From contig JAFGVK010000173.1 of NCBI GenBank assembly GCA_016938035.1, positions 1-41,267 on the forward strand: a stretch of DNA of 41,267 nucleotides, given 5' to 3'. Under the pieces are notes generated by a model. The model was not told where the DNA came from. It made no database searches and was given only the letters and a program-made list of their open reading frames with translations. The stretch comes from Deltaproteobacteria bacterium. GTDB taxonomy: Bacteria > Myxococcota_A > UBA796 > GCA-2862545. Numbering within the stretch: the stretch's first letter is position 1; each line of letters begins with the position of its first letter. Shown one piece after another: positions 24,898 through 34,240 of this stretch. The position numbers and the translations under genes are program-made.

Positions 24898-26759
24898 GGC
24901 AGGTCTCCGCGCTGGAGCCTGCGCCTCAGCTCGTCGGCGCGGATCGCGGCGATCAGCCGCTCGGGAGGGGCGTCGATCTCGTCCAGCGTAGCGAGCAGGG
25001 AGCGGAGGTCCACCGGGCTGCTCGGCGGAGGGAGCCGCTGCGCCGCGTGGTGAGCCACCACCTCGCGCAGCGCCTCGTCGTCCTGCCCCTTGAGGAGGGC
25101 GCGCCCCAGCGCCTGGAGCAGCGCCGCCCCGTCCACCGACGCGATGGCCATAGGCACCCGGTGGAGCAGGGCCGCGGTGGCGCTCAGCGGCTCGGCGCTG
25201 AGGCCCAGGCCGCTGAGGCGGTCGGCCCCGTCGGCCAGCGCGCCCGCCTCCAGGCGCAGCAGCTCCGCCTGAGCGGGGGCGGCGAGGCGCCGGGAGGCCT
25301 GACCGTCGCGGCGCATGTTCGCCATCAGCGCGAGGGTCCTGGCGCGGACTAGGTCGACGAGGATCAGGTCACCCCCCCGGTCACAGAGGAGCAGCCCATC
25401 CCCCAGGCGCCCGATCACCGCCAGGTCACGGTAGCGGATCGCCGGGCCGGGGAGCGGGGGGGCCGCGACGAGCTCTGGGCGCTGTGGCAGGGGCAGCGCC
25501 AGCGGCGTCGAGCGCGGCGACAGGGGCAGCTCAGGCGCAGGCGACGCCTCGGTGGGCAGCGTCGGCCGAGTCGCCGTAGGGGGGATCCAGGGCTCCCGCG
25601 GGGCGGCCACGGGCGGGGTCGCTGGGGCCGGAGGAGGTGGTGACACCGGGAGGGGAGCCTCCCAGCCGCCGGCGAAGCGAGGGTCCTCCGAGGGGTGCGC
25701 GGCGACGGTGGGCGTGGGCGGAGCGGGCCTCGCTGGGCGAGGCGCTGGGGAGAGGGCGACCGGCTGGGGGGTGCCCTCGCGGAGCACCTGGCGCAAGCCC
25801 TCCGCCACGGTCCGCTGCACCCCACCGGGGTCCTTGAAGCGGACCTCGATCTTGGAGGGGTGGACGTTCACGTCGACCAGCAGGGGGTCGAGCCTGATCT
25901 CCAGCACCACCACCGGGTGCCGGCCCCTGGGAACTAGGCCCCGGTAGGCCTCCTGCACCGCCTTCTTCAGCACCACGTCGCGCACATAGCGCCCGTTGAC
26001 GTACACGTACTGGGTGCCCGCGGCCGAGGGCCGGTGCACGCCGATGGGAGCGATGAACCCCTCCACCACCAGCCCGCCCCGCTCGAAAGAGACCGCGAGC
26101 TGTCCCTCTGCGTGGCGACCCAGCAGATCGCGGATCCGCTGCGCCCGGTCCGCGGCGCGGGGGGCCGTGAGGGCCCGCTGATCTCCGTGGAAGAGCTGGA
26201 AGTCTACCTCCGGGCGGCACAGCGCCAGGCGGGTCAGCGACTCCACGCAGTGGCCCAGCTCTGTGGGCCCCGTCCGTAGGAACCCCCGGCGCACAGGGAC
26301 GTTGAAGAACAGCGCCCTGGCCTCGATCTCTGTCCCGGGCGCGCACCCTGTCTCCGTGATCTGCGGGGCGCCACCGCCCTCGACGCTGACCCTGGTGCCC
26401 ACCTCGTCCCCGTGGGGCCTGGTGAGGATCTGGAAGCGGGACACAGAGGCGATGGAGGGGATCGCCTCTCCTCGGAAGCCGAGGGAGGCCACCTCGCTCA
26501 GGTCCTGGAGGGTGCGGATCTTGGAGGTGGCGTGTCGCTCCAGGCAGAGCAGGGCGTCGTCGCGGTCCATGCCGTGGCCGTCGTCCGTGACGCGGATCAG
26601 CTCGCGGCCCCCGTCGCGGAGGGTGACGGTGATGGCGGTGGCGCCCGCGTCGAGCGCGTTCTCTACCAGCTCCTTCACCACCGCGGCGGGCCGCTCGATG
26701 ACCTCGCCCGCCGCGATCTGGTTGACCAGGACCTCGTCGAGGCGCCTGACCCGGCTCAC
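24894..26759 (-). CDS. mutL: DNA mismatch repair protein MutL without the endonuclease motif
   Basis: A 621-residue MutL. The GHKL ATPase is complete: NQIAAGEVIERPAAVVKELV, ENALDAGAT, DDGHGM, ATSKI and GFRGEAIPSIASVS, then the transducer domain with YVNGRYVRD and VDVNVHPSKIEVRF. A Pro-rich linker (about 335-445) leads to the C-terminal dimerisation domain. At about residues 463-483, where nicking MutL proteins have the DQHA-x2-E-x4-E metal motif, the sequence is LILVDLVRARTLALMANM. The endonuclease site is therefore absent, as in MutH-dependent MutL. GTG at 26759 overlaps the der stop by GTGA and is followed by SRVRRLDEVLVNQIA, the normal N-terminus. Confidence 0.95.
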   Translation of the reverse strand: MSRVRRLDEVLVNQIAAGEVIERPAAVVKELVENALDAGATAITVTLRDGGRELIRVTDDGHGMDRDDALLCLERHATSKIRTLQDLSEVASLGFRGEAIPSIASVSRFQILTRPHGDEVGTRVSVEGGGAPQITETGCAPGTEIEARALFFNVPVRRGFLRTGPTELGHCVESLTRLALCRPEVDFQLFHGDQRALTAPRAADRAQRIRDLLGRHAEGQLAVSFERGGLVVEGFIAPIGVHRPSAAGTQYVYVNGRYVRDVVLKKAVQEAYRGLVPRGRHPVVVLEIRLDPLLVDVNVHPSKIEVRFKDPGGVQRTVAEGLRQVLREGTPQPVALSPAPRPARPAPPTPTVAAHPSEDPRFAGGWEAPLPVSPPPPAPATPPVAAPREPWIPPTATRPTLPTEASPAPELPLSPRSTPLALPLPQRPELVAAPPLPGPAIRYRDLAVIGRLGDGLLLCDRGGDLILVDLVRARTLALMANMRRDGQASRRLAAPAQAELLRLEAGALADGADRLSGLGLSAEPLSATAALLHRVPMAIASVDGAALLQALGRALLKGQDDEALREVVAHHAAQRLPPPSSPVDLRSLLATLDEIDAPPERLIAAIRADELRRRLQRGDLP

Positions 26760-28147
26760 GACTCGCTCTCCTCCCCCAGCTTGCGCCGCTCGCGGAAGTG
26801 GAGCTTCAGCGGGCTCCCCTCGAAGTCCCACGCCTCGCGCAGGGACCGCTGCAGGTAGCGCTGGTAGGCGTCCTTGATGCCGTCTGGCGAGTTGGAGAAG
26901 AAGATGAAGGTGGGGGGGCGCACCCTGGTCTGGGTCGCGTAGTAGAGGCGGACCGGGTGGTGGTACCGCTGCGGCGGCGAGTGCCGGTCGATGGCCTGTT
27001 CCAGGAAGCGGTTGACCTGCCCGGTAGAGATGTGCCGGTTGAAGTTCACAAAGGCCCGCTCAACCAGGGGAAAGATCCTGCCGACCCCCTTGCCGGTCTT
27101 GGCCGAGATGAAGAGGTGCGGGGCCCAGGTGGCGTGGGGGAAGCGGCGCTCCTTCGCGTCCTCTGTGGTGTAGGAGTTGATATCCTCAAGATCAGGGACC
27201 ACGTCCCACTTGTTGAAGAGGATGATCAGCGCCCGGCCCCGATCCACCACCAGCTTGGCCAGCTTGGCGTCCTGATCACTGGGGCCGAGCGTGCCGTCGA
27301 TCATCAGCAGCGCGACGTGGCAGCGCTCGATCGCCCGGATGGCCTTGAGGGTCACGGTGCGCTCAAGCGCGTCCTCGATGCGAGCCCGCCGGCGCACCCC
27401 TGCGGTGTCGACGATGAGGAAGCGGCGGTCGCCCACCATCACCGCCGAGTCCACGGTGTCCATGGTGGTGCCCGGGGCGTCGTGGACGACGTGCCGGTCC
27501 TCGCCGATGAGCCGGTTCACGAGGGTGGACTTCCCGACGTTGGGCCGCCCGATCACCGCGATGCGGATCTCGCCGTTCTCCTCGACTGGGACCGTCCCGT
27601 CGTCGGGGATGAGCCCGTCGCGGTCTGCCTCCTCCTCCTCCTCCGCCGCCGGGGGCAGCGCCTCGAGGATCGCCTCGGCGAGCTCGTAGATCCCGCGCCC
27701 GTGGGCCGCGGAGATGGGGATGATCGGGGTGAGTCCGGCGCCCCAGAAGTCGTTGATGAGGTCCTCATGGCGGGGACCATCCACCTTGTTGACGGCGAAG
27801 ATCACCGGCTTGTGGGACCGCCGCAGCACGTCGGTCACCTCCTCGTCGGCGGTGGTGTACCCCTGCCGCCCGTCGGTGACGAAGACGATGGCGTCGGCCT
27901 CCTCCACCGCGACCAGGGACTGGATCTTCATGGCGTCCAGCAGGGGGGTCTCGGCCCGGATCTCCAGTCCGCCGGTGTCGATGAGCAGGAAGCGGCGGCC
28001 TAGCGCCTCCGCCTCCTCGTAGAGTCGGTCGCGGGTGACCCCCGGCCGATCGTGGACGATGGCCTTCTGGAAGCCCACCAGGCGATTGAAGAGAGTGGAT
28101 TTTCCCACGTTGGGGCGCCCCACAATGGCGACCACTGGCAGCGACAA
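26756..28147 (-). CDS. der: Ribosome-assembly GTPase Der (EngA)
   Basis: A 463-residue double GTPase needed for 50S maturation. The first G domain opens with VVAIVGRPNVGKSTLFNRLVG and contains DTGGLE and NKVDG. An acidic linker (PPAAEEEEEADRDG) follows. The second G domain starts near residue 199 (GRPNVGKSTLVNRLIG, DTAGVRRR, NKWDVV), and the C-terminal KH-like domain contains RPPTFIFFSNSP. The start is TTG at 28147 (LSLPVVAIVG) with GGAGG 5 nt upstream. A longer frame upstream lacks both similarity and ribosome binding site. It is the first gene of der-mutL-miaA-accA-era and is divergent from the histidine kinase. Confidence 0.96.
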   Translation of the reverse strand: MSLPVVAIVGRPNVGKSTLFNRLVGFQKAIVHDRPGVTRDRLYEEAEALGRRFLLIDTGGLEIRAETPLLDAMKIQSLVAVEEADAIVFVTDGRQGYTTADEEVTDVLRRSHKPVIFAVNKVDGPRHEDLINDFWGAGLTPIIPISAAHGRGIYELAEAILEALPPAAEEEEEADRDGLIPDDGTVPVEENGEIRIAVIGRPNVGKSTLVNRLIGEDRHVVHDAPGTTMDTVDSAVMVGDRRFLIVDTAGVRRRARIEDALERTVTLKAIRAIERCHVALLMIDGTLGPSDQDAKLAKLVVDRGRALIILFNKWDVVPDLEDINSYTTEDAKERRFPHATWAPHLFISAKTGKGVGRIFPLVERAFVNFNRHISTGQVNRFLEQAIDRHSPPQRYHHPVRLYYATQTRVRPPTFIFFSNSPDGIKDAYQRYLQRSLREAWDFEGSPLKLHFRERRKLGEESES

Positions 28148-28195
28148 GCTGTCCTCCAAGGATGAATCAGCGCCCCTATAACCGGAAGGATCGCA

Positions 28196-28217
28196 GACAG
28201 CGGGACTTCCTGCTGTC
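28196..28217. promoter_or_regulatory. Inverted repeat between der and the histidine kinase
   Basis: GACAGC and GCTGTC flank GGGACTTCCT, giving a stem of up to nine pairs with a 4-nt loop. The repeat lies in the 103-nt divergent gap, 34 nt before the kinase ATG. TATAAC at 28177-28182 is a possible -10 box on the plus strand without a matching -35. A regulator-binding site is possible but not proven. Confidence 0.3.
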
Positions 28218-28250
28218 ATCGTCGCGGGGCGTGGGCTAGGCTTGGCGCTT

Positions 28251-29702
28251 ATGGCCAAGGGGGGCGAGGTGTTCGAGCTGATCTCTGTTCCACCGCTGCT
28301 GATGATGGGGGTCGCTGCGCACGTCGCCCTTCACCACGCGATGGTAGGGTGTCGGCAGGAGCGCGGCGCGCTGCACTGGACCTTCGCGCTCACCGCCCTG
28401 CTCAGCGTGCCCTTCGATCTGATGACCGCGCTGCTCTACAGCGCCGGGAGCTGGGAGGAGGCCGCGCGCTATCAGCAGGGGCAATTCCTGCTGATGTCCC
28501 CCTTCTCGGTCGCGCTCCTCTGGTTCGGCTCCCGCTTCCTGGAGCTCCCCCGGGGGAGGGGGTTGTGGGTGGCGACCGCGATCCTCGGGTCCTTCTCGCT
28601 GGCGTTGCTCCTCTCGCCCGGGATGATCCTCGCCCTGGGCGAGCGACTCCCCGCCTACGACGTGGTGTGCTGCGGGCAGGTGCTGACCACTTACAGGGAG
28701 GCCCCCCTGCGCCTGGGGGGGCAGGTCGCGCTGGCCGCGCTGGTGTCGACCTTTGTCTGGCTGACAGCGCACGCCTGGGCCGCGTGGCGGACCGGGGGGC
28801 GCTGGGGGGCGGGCCTCTTCTTCTGGGCGATGGTGCTGTACCTGCTCACCGCGATCAACGACGCGCTGCTGGCGGCGCGGCTGATCCACAGCGTCTACCT
28901 GGCGGAATTCGGCTTCTTCGCGCTAGTGCTTGCGATGAACGCGATCCTGTCGGAGGATTTTGGCCGGGCCAAGCGAACCAACCGGCAGCTAGAGGACAGG
29001 CTGGCCCACACCCACCGCCTGGAGGCGATCGGGCGGCTCGCGGCGGGGGTCGCGCACGATTTCAACAACCTGCTCACCCCGATCATGACCTATGCCGAGC
29101 TGATCCACGACGCGGCCCCTCCTGGCGACCCGACGCAGCAGGACGCCAAGGTCATCCTCGACGCGGCGTCGCAGGCCAAAGGGCTCACCGGGCAGCTGCT
29201 GGCCTATGGCCGCAAGCAGCGGCTTCAGGTCGAGCGCCTGGACCTGGGCGAGGTGGTCCGCGACGCGCTCCCGCTCCTGCGGAGCGCGCTGCCCCGCGAG
29301 GTCGAGCTGGTCCTGGACCTGATGGAGGGACGGGCCTGTGTCCGCGCCGACAAGGTCCAAATCCAGCAGGTGCTCCTCAACCTGGTCACCAACGCGGCGG
29401 ACGCCATGCCAAAGGGGGGGAGGGTGGTGATCCGCACCTCGCTGGAGGCGCGAGCAGGAGGGCAGGTGGCGGTGCGTCTCTCCTGCGCCGACACCGGGCA
29501 CGGGATGTCTCCAGAGGTCGCCGCCCACATCTTCGAGCCCTTCTTCACCACCAAGGAAGTGAGCGGGGACAGGGGCTCCGGGTTGGGGCTCGCGACGGTC
29601 TACGGGGTGGTGCACCAGCTCGGGGGGGAGATCCGGGTCCGTTCGGCCGAGGGGGAGGGGACCCGCTTCGATCTGTGGTTCACCACCTGCTTGGCCGCCT
29701 GA
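28251..29702 (+). CDS. Membrane histidine kinase, HDFNN class, orphan
   Basis: A 483-residue sensor kinase. Residues 1-225 hold about seven hydrophobic helices (such as LISVPPLLMMGVAAHVAL and GLWVATAILGSFSLALLL), a 7TM-like sensor region. Then come a short coiled coil (NRQLEDRLAHTHRLEAIGRL) and the phosphoacceptor motif AAGVAHDFNNLL (His269). The HATPase domain follows, with N box NLVTNAADAM, G1 DTGHGM, F box FEPFFTTK and G2 GSGLGLATVYG. No receiver domain is attached and no response regulator lies nearby, so the partner is unknown. The ATG at 28251 is preferred over TTG at 28242; neither has a strong ribosome binding site. Confidence 0.9.
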   Translation: MAKGGEVFELISVPPLLMMGVAAHVALHHAMVGCRQERGALHWTFALTALLSVPFDLMTALLYSAGSWEEAARYQQGQFLLMSPFSVALLWFGSRFLELPRGRGLWVATAILGSFSLALLLSPGMILALGERLPAYDVVCCGQVLTTYREAPLRLGGQVALAALVSTFVWLTAHAWAAWRTGGRWGAGLFFWAMVLYLLTAINDALLAARLIHSVYLAEFGFFALVLAMNAILSEDFGRAKRTNRQLEDRLAHTHRLEAIGRLAAGVAHDFNNLLTPIMTYAELIHDAAPPGDPTQQDAKVILDAASQAKGLTGQLLAYGRKQRLQVERLDLGEVVRDALPLLRSALPREVELVLDLMEGRACVRADKVQIQQVLLNLVTNAADAMPKGGRVVIRTSLEARAGGQVAVRLSCADTGHGMSPEVAAHIFEPFFTTKEVSGDRGSGLGLATVYGVVHQLGGEIRVRSAEGEGTRFDLWFTTCLAA

Positions 29703-29801
29703 CCCAGACGAGGGTGTAGCGCGTCCCCTCTCAGCGGGGTGGGGGCCCTCGCCAGCGCGCGGCGGAGGTCATACTCGGACCCACGCAGCGCGAGGTGATC
29801 G

Positions 29802-30809
29802 GTGCGGGTAGTGATCGGGCTCTCTGGTGGCGTGGACTCTGCGGTGAGCGCCGCCTTGCTGATCGAGCAGGGGCACGAGGTGGTGGGGCTATACCTCGCC
29901 CTACACGACGCGGGTGACCCCTCGCCGGCGCAGGCGGTGGCGGATCACCTCGGGATCCCGCTGGTGCTCGGGGCAGCGCGCGACGCCTTTGACAGGGAGG
30001 TGATCTTGCCCTGGGCGGACGGCTACCTCGCCGGTGAGACCCCCAACCCCTGCGCGCGGTGCAACGCCACCCTCAAGTTTCCCGCGCTGCACCGGGCTGC
30101 GGAGAGGATCGGCGCCGACCTGGTGGCCACCGGCCACTACGCCCGCGCACAGGGCGGCCAGCTCTTCGCAGGTGCGGACCCGCGCAAGGACCAGTCCTAC
30201 TTCCTGAGCCTCGTGCCTGGCGCGGTGCTGGCGCGGGTGCTGTTCCCGCTGGGTGGCCTGACCAAGCCGGAGGTGCGGGCCATGGCCGAGCGCCTGCACC
30301 TCCCGGTGGCCCACCGCCCCGAGAGCCAGGAGATCTGCTTCGTGCCCCCCAGCGGTCACGCGGCCTACCTGCGCCAGCGCTTCCCCGAGCTCGGTGGGGA
30401 CGGGGCGATTGTCGACACCGCGGGGCGGGAGCTGGGGCGCCACGACGGCTACTTCCGGTTTACGGAGGGCCAGCGGAGGGGGCACGGGGTGGCGATGGGG
30501 GCGCCCGCCTATGTCGTCGGGGTGGACCCCGTCTCTCATCGCGTCACCCTCTCCACCGACCAGCGCCTGCTGCTCCGAGATCGTCTCCGGCTGGTCCAGC
30601 CCAATTGGTACCGGCGGCCTGCCGACGGCGACCCCTTCCAGGTGCGGGTGCGGCACGGCGGCGCCTTGATCCCCGCGTCATTTCAGGGCAAGGACGGCCT
30701 GACGGTTCAGCTCGCCCACCCCGTGCGCGCAGTGGTGCCAGGGCAGCTCGCGGCCCTCTACCAGGGCGACAGGGTGTGCGGGGCGGGATGGATCGCCAAG
30801 GAGGTCTGA
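29802..30809 (+). CDS. mnmA: tRNA-specific 2-thiouridylase MnmA
   Basis: A 335-residue ATP-pyrophosphatase that makes 2-thiouridine at U34 of Lys, Glu and Gln tRNAs, taking sulfur from a relay or directly from a cysteine desulfurase. The PP-loop is GLSGGVDSAVSA. The nucleophile is Cys87 in TPNPCARCN, and the second catalytic Cys is in ESQEICFV. ATGHYARA and DPRKDQSYFL are further family motifs. The N-terminal domain is some 25 residues shorter than usual between the PP-loop and the LGIPLVL strand. The start is GTG at 29802, preceded by GAGGTGATCG. It is immediately followed by the RNase III-CMK gene: its TGA directly abuts the next ATG. Confidence 0.95.
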   Translation: MRVVIGLSGGVDSAVSAALLIEQGHEVVGLYLALHDAGDPSPAQAVADHLGIPLVLGAARDAFDREVILPWADGYLAGETPNPCARCNATLKFPALHRAAERIGADLVATGHYARAQGGQLFAGADPRKDQSYFLSLVPGAVLARVLFPLGGLTKPEVRAMAERLHLPVAHRPESQEICFVPPSGHAAYLRQRFPELGGDGAIVDTAGRELGRHDGYFRFTEGQRRGHGVAMGAPAYVVGVDPVSHRVTLSTDQRLLLRDRLRLVQPNWYRRPADGDPFQVRVRHGGALIPASFQGKDGLTVQLAHPVRAVVPGQLAALYQGDRVCGAGWIAKEV

Positions 30810-32186
30810 ATGAGCGTTGTGGAGCAGCTGAGGTTGGCCCTGGGTTACGAATTCCAGCGGCCCGATCTTGTGGCGGAGGCGCTGAGCCACAGCTCGTGGG
30901 CCCATGAGCAGGGGCTTCGGTCCAACGAGCGGCTCGAATTCCTGGGTGACTCTATGCTCAACGCGGCAGCCACCGCGCTGATCTGGGACAGGTTCCCCTC
31001 GGCGAGCGAGGGGAGCCTCACCCGCCTGCGCGCAAAGATCGTCAGCGGATCGAGCCTCTCCACCTTCGCCGCGGCGCGGGGGATCGGCGACCTGCTCCAG
31101 GTCGGAAAGGGAGAGGAGCGGCAGGGGGGGCGAGCGCGCCCCAGGCTGCTGGAGGACGTGATGGAGGCGCTGATCGGGGCGATCTATCTGGAGGCCGGCT
31201 TCGACGAGGTGCGGGCCAGGATCACCGACTGGTTCGGGGACAAGCTGAGCGCCCTGGACGACGAAGTGGAGCCGCAGGCGGAGCGCTGGAAGGACCCGGT
31301 GACCCGCCTCCAAGAGTACGCCCAGGCCCACTGGAAGCTCCTGCCCGACTACGAGGAGGTGGAGAGGGCCGGGCCCGCTCACCAGCCCTGCTACGGCTAC
31401 CAGGTGTCGGTCCGAGGCCACCTGCTCGGTGAGGGCAGGGCCCCGCGCAAGAAGGTCGCGCGGCGGCGCGCGGCAGAGGAGGCCCTGGAGCGACTGCAGC
31501 GCCCCCTGTCCATCGCGGTGGATGGCCCGGCCTCCTCGGGGAAGGGCACCGTCGCGCGGGGGGTGGCTGCCGCCCTGGGCTACGCGTGGATCGACACCGG
31601 CGCCATGTACCGCAGCGTGGCCCTGGTGGCGCGCAGGCACGGCATCGCCTGGGATGACCCGGTGCGGCTTGGGCGCGCCGCGCAGGGCCTCCACCTGCAG
31701 CTGATCCCGGACGCGGCGGGGCTGCGGATCCTGGTGGACGGCGAGGACGTCACCGAGGCGATCCGCACCCCGGAGATCGGAAAGGGGGCCAGCGAGGTGT
31801 CCCGCTTCGGCGCGGTGCGCGACGCGCTGCTCGCCCTCCAGCGCCGGCTTGGAGAGCAGGGCGGGGTGGTGATGGACGGGCGCGACATCGGCACCGTGGT
31901 GCTGCCAGACGCCGACCTCAAGATCTACCTGGACGCCTCCCTGGAGGCCCGCGCGACCAGGCGGCACGCGGAGCAGCTGGCCAAGGGGGCGCAGCAGCAC
32001 CTCGACGAGGTCCGCGAGGCGATCGCGGCGCGAGACGCCCAGGACATGGGCCGCGAGGTGGCCCCCCTGAGAGCGGCTGAGGACGCCGTGGTGCTCGACA
32101 CCACCGACCTCACGGTGGAACAGGCTATCCACCGGGTTCACGAACTGGCGCTTTCCATCCTTGACAAGCGCACATTGCTGCCATAG
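30810..32186 (+). CDS. Fusion protein: ribonuclease III joined to cytidylate kinase
   Basis: One uninterrupted 458-residue frame. Residues 1-232 are RNase III, which cuts double-stranded RNA in rRNA maturation. The catalytic residues are NERLEFLGDS (Glu40, Glu43, Asp47), Glu67, and DVMEALIGAIYLE (Asp116, Glu119), followed by a dsRNA-binding domain (DPVTRLQEYAQAHWK to KVARRRAAEEALERL, about 162-229). Residues 234-458 are cytidylate kinase, which phosphorylates CMP and dCMP. It has P-loop GPASSGKGT (239-247), DTGAMYR, GEDVTEAIR, DGRDIGTVVLPDADLKIYLDA and a full-length C-terminus. The linker is about four residues. No stop, ATG or GTG is placed at the junction to start a separate kinase. The ATG at 30810 has AAGGAGGT at optimal distance. 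rpsA follows, matching the classical cmk-rpsA linkage. Confidence 0.93.
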   Translation: MSVVEQLRLALGYEFQRPDLVAEALSHSSWAHEQGLRSNERLEFLGDSMLNAAATALIWDRFPSASEGSLTRLRAKIVSGSSLSTFAAARGIGDLLQVGKGEERQGGRARPRLLEDVMEALIGAIYLEAGFDEVRARITDWFGDKLSALDDEVEPQAERWKDPVTRLQEYAQAHWKLLPDYEEVERAGPAHQPCYGYQVSVRGHLLGEGRAPRKKVARRRAAEEALERLQRPLSIAVDGPASSGKGTVARGVAAALGYAWIDTGAMYRSVALVARRHGIAWDDPVRLGRAAQGLHLQLIPDAAGLRILVDGEDVTEAIRTPEIGKGASEVSRFGAVRDALLALQRRLGEQGGVVMDGRDIGTVVLPDADLKIYLDASLEARATRRHAEQLAKGAQQHLDEVREAIAARDAQDMGREVAPLRAAEDAVVLDTTDLTVEQAIHRVHELALSILDKRTLLP

Positions 32187-32189
32187 GAC
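32161..32189 (+). promoter_or_regulatory. Candidate promoter for rpsA within the fusion gene's 3' end
   Basis: A perfect TTGACA at 32161-32166 is followed after 17 nt by TAGGAC (32184-32189), a three-of-six -10 match that includes the stop codon region. It would give rpsA its own transcript with a leader of about 145 nt. That leader contains a small stem, CTCCGG and CCGGAG (32218-32240), and a CA-rich unstructured stretch near 32280-32300. Confidence 0.3.
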
Positions 32190-32339
32190 CGTGACGCTTC
32201 TTGACGGGAGCACCCCTCTCCGGTGGTTGGGACGCCGGAGTGAGTGGTGAGGCGGCGCATAGGGCGCGTCCTCTGCCAGAACCATCCCACCAACCAAACA
32301 ATCGATCTGTGCTGCGGCACCGATCCAGGACCAGCCTTC

Positions 32340-34043
<1,704 letters not shown>

Positions 34044-34065
34044 CAGGTCGCGCACCGCGCATCCT

Positions 34066-34115
34066 GGGCGCAGGTGAGTGGGCAGTTCGCGCTGCCCCTC
34101 TCCTGCGCCCTTGTC
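34066..34115 (+). terminator. Two-level hairpin terminator of rpsA
   Basis: Perfect 9-bp arms GGGCGCAGG (34066-34074) and CCTGCGCCC (34102-34110) enclose a second perfect 6-bp hairpin, GGGCAG-ttcgcg-CTGCCC (34080-34097). TTGTC follows. It lies 23 nt after the rpsA stop. The T-run is short, as is common in high-GC genomes. Confidence 0.7.
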
Positions 34116-34240
34116 GCTGAGGGCGGCGGCGGTGCGGGTCCTAGCACCAACAGGATGTGTCCTTTGTATGGTGATGGGGACCGCTTCCCATTAGACTCCC
34201 ATTCCTGTCAGTGTGTGCCCCAACAAGATCAGTGGGATCG

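Noticed and set aside
28148-28258. Upstream extension of der by 37 codons
   Set aside because: It has no similarity to Der and runs over the divergent kinase start; TTG at 28147 has GGAGG at the right distance.
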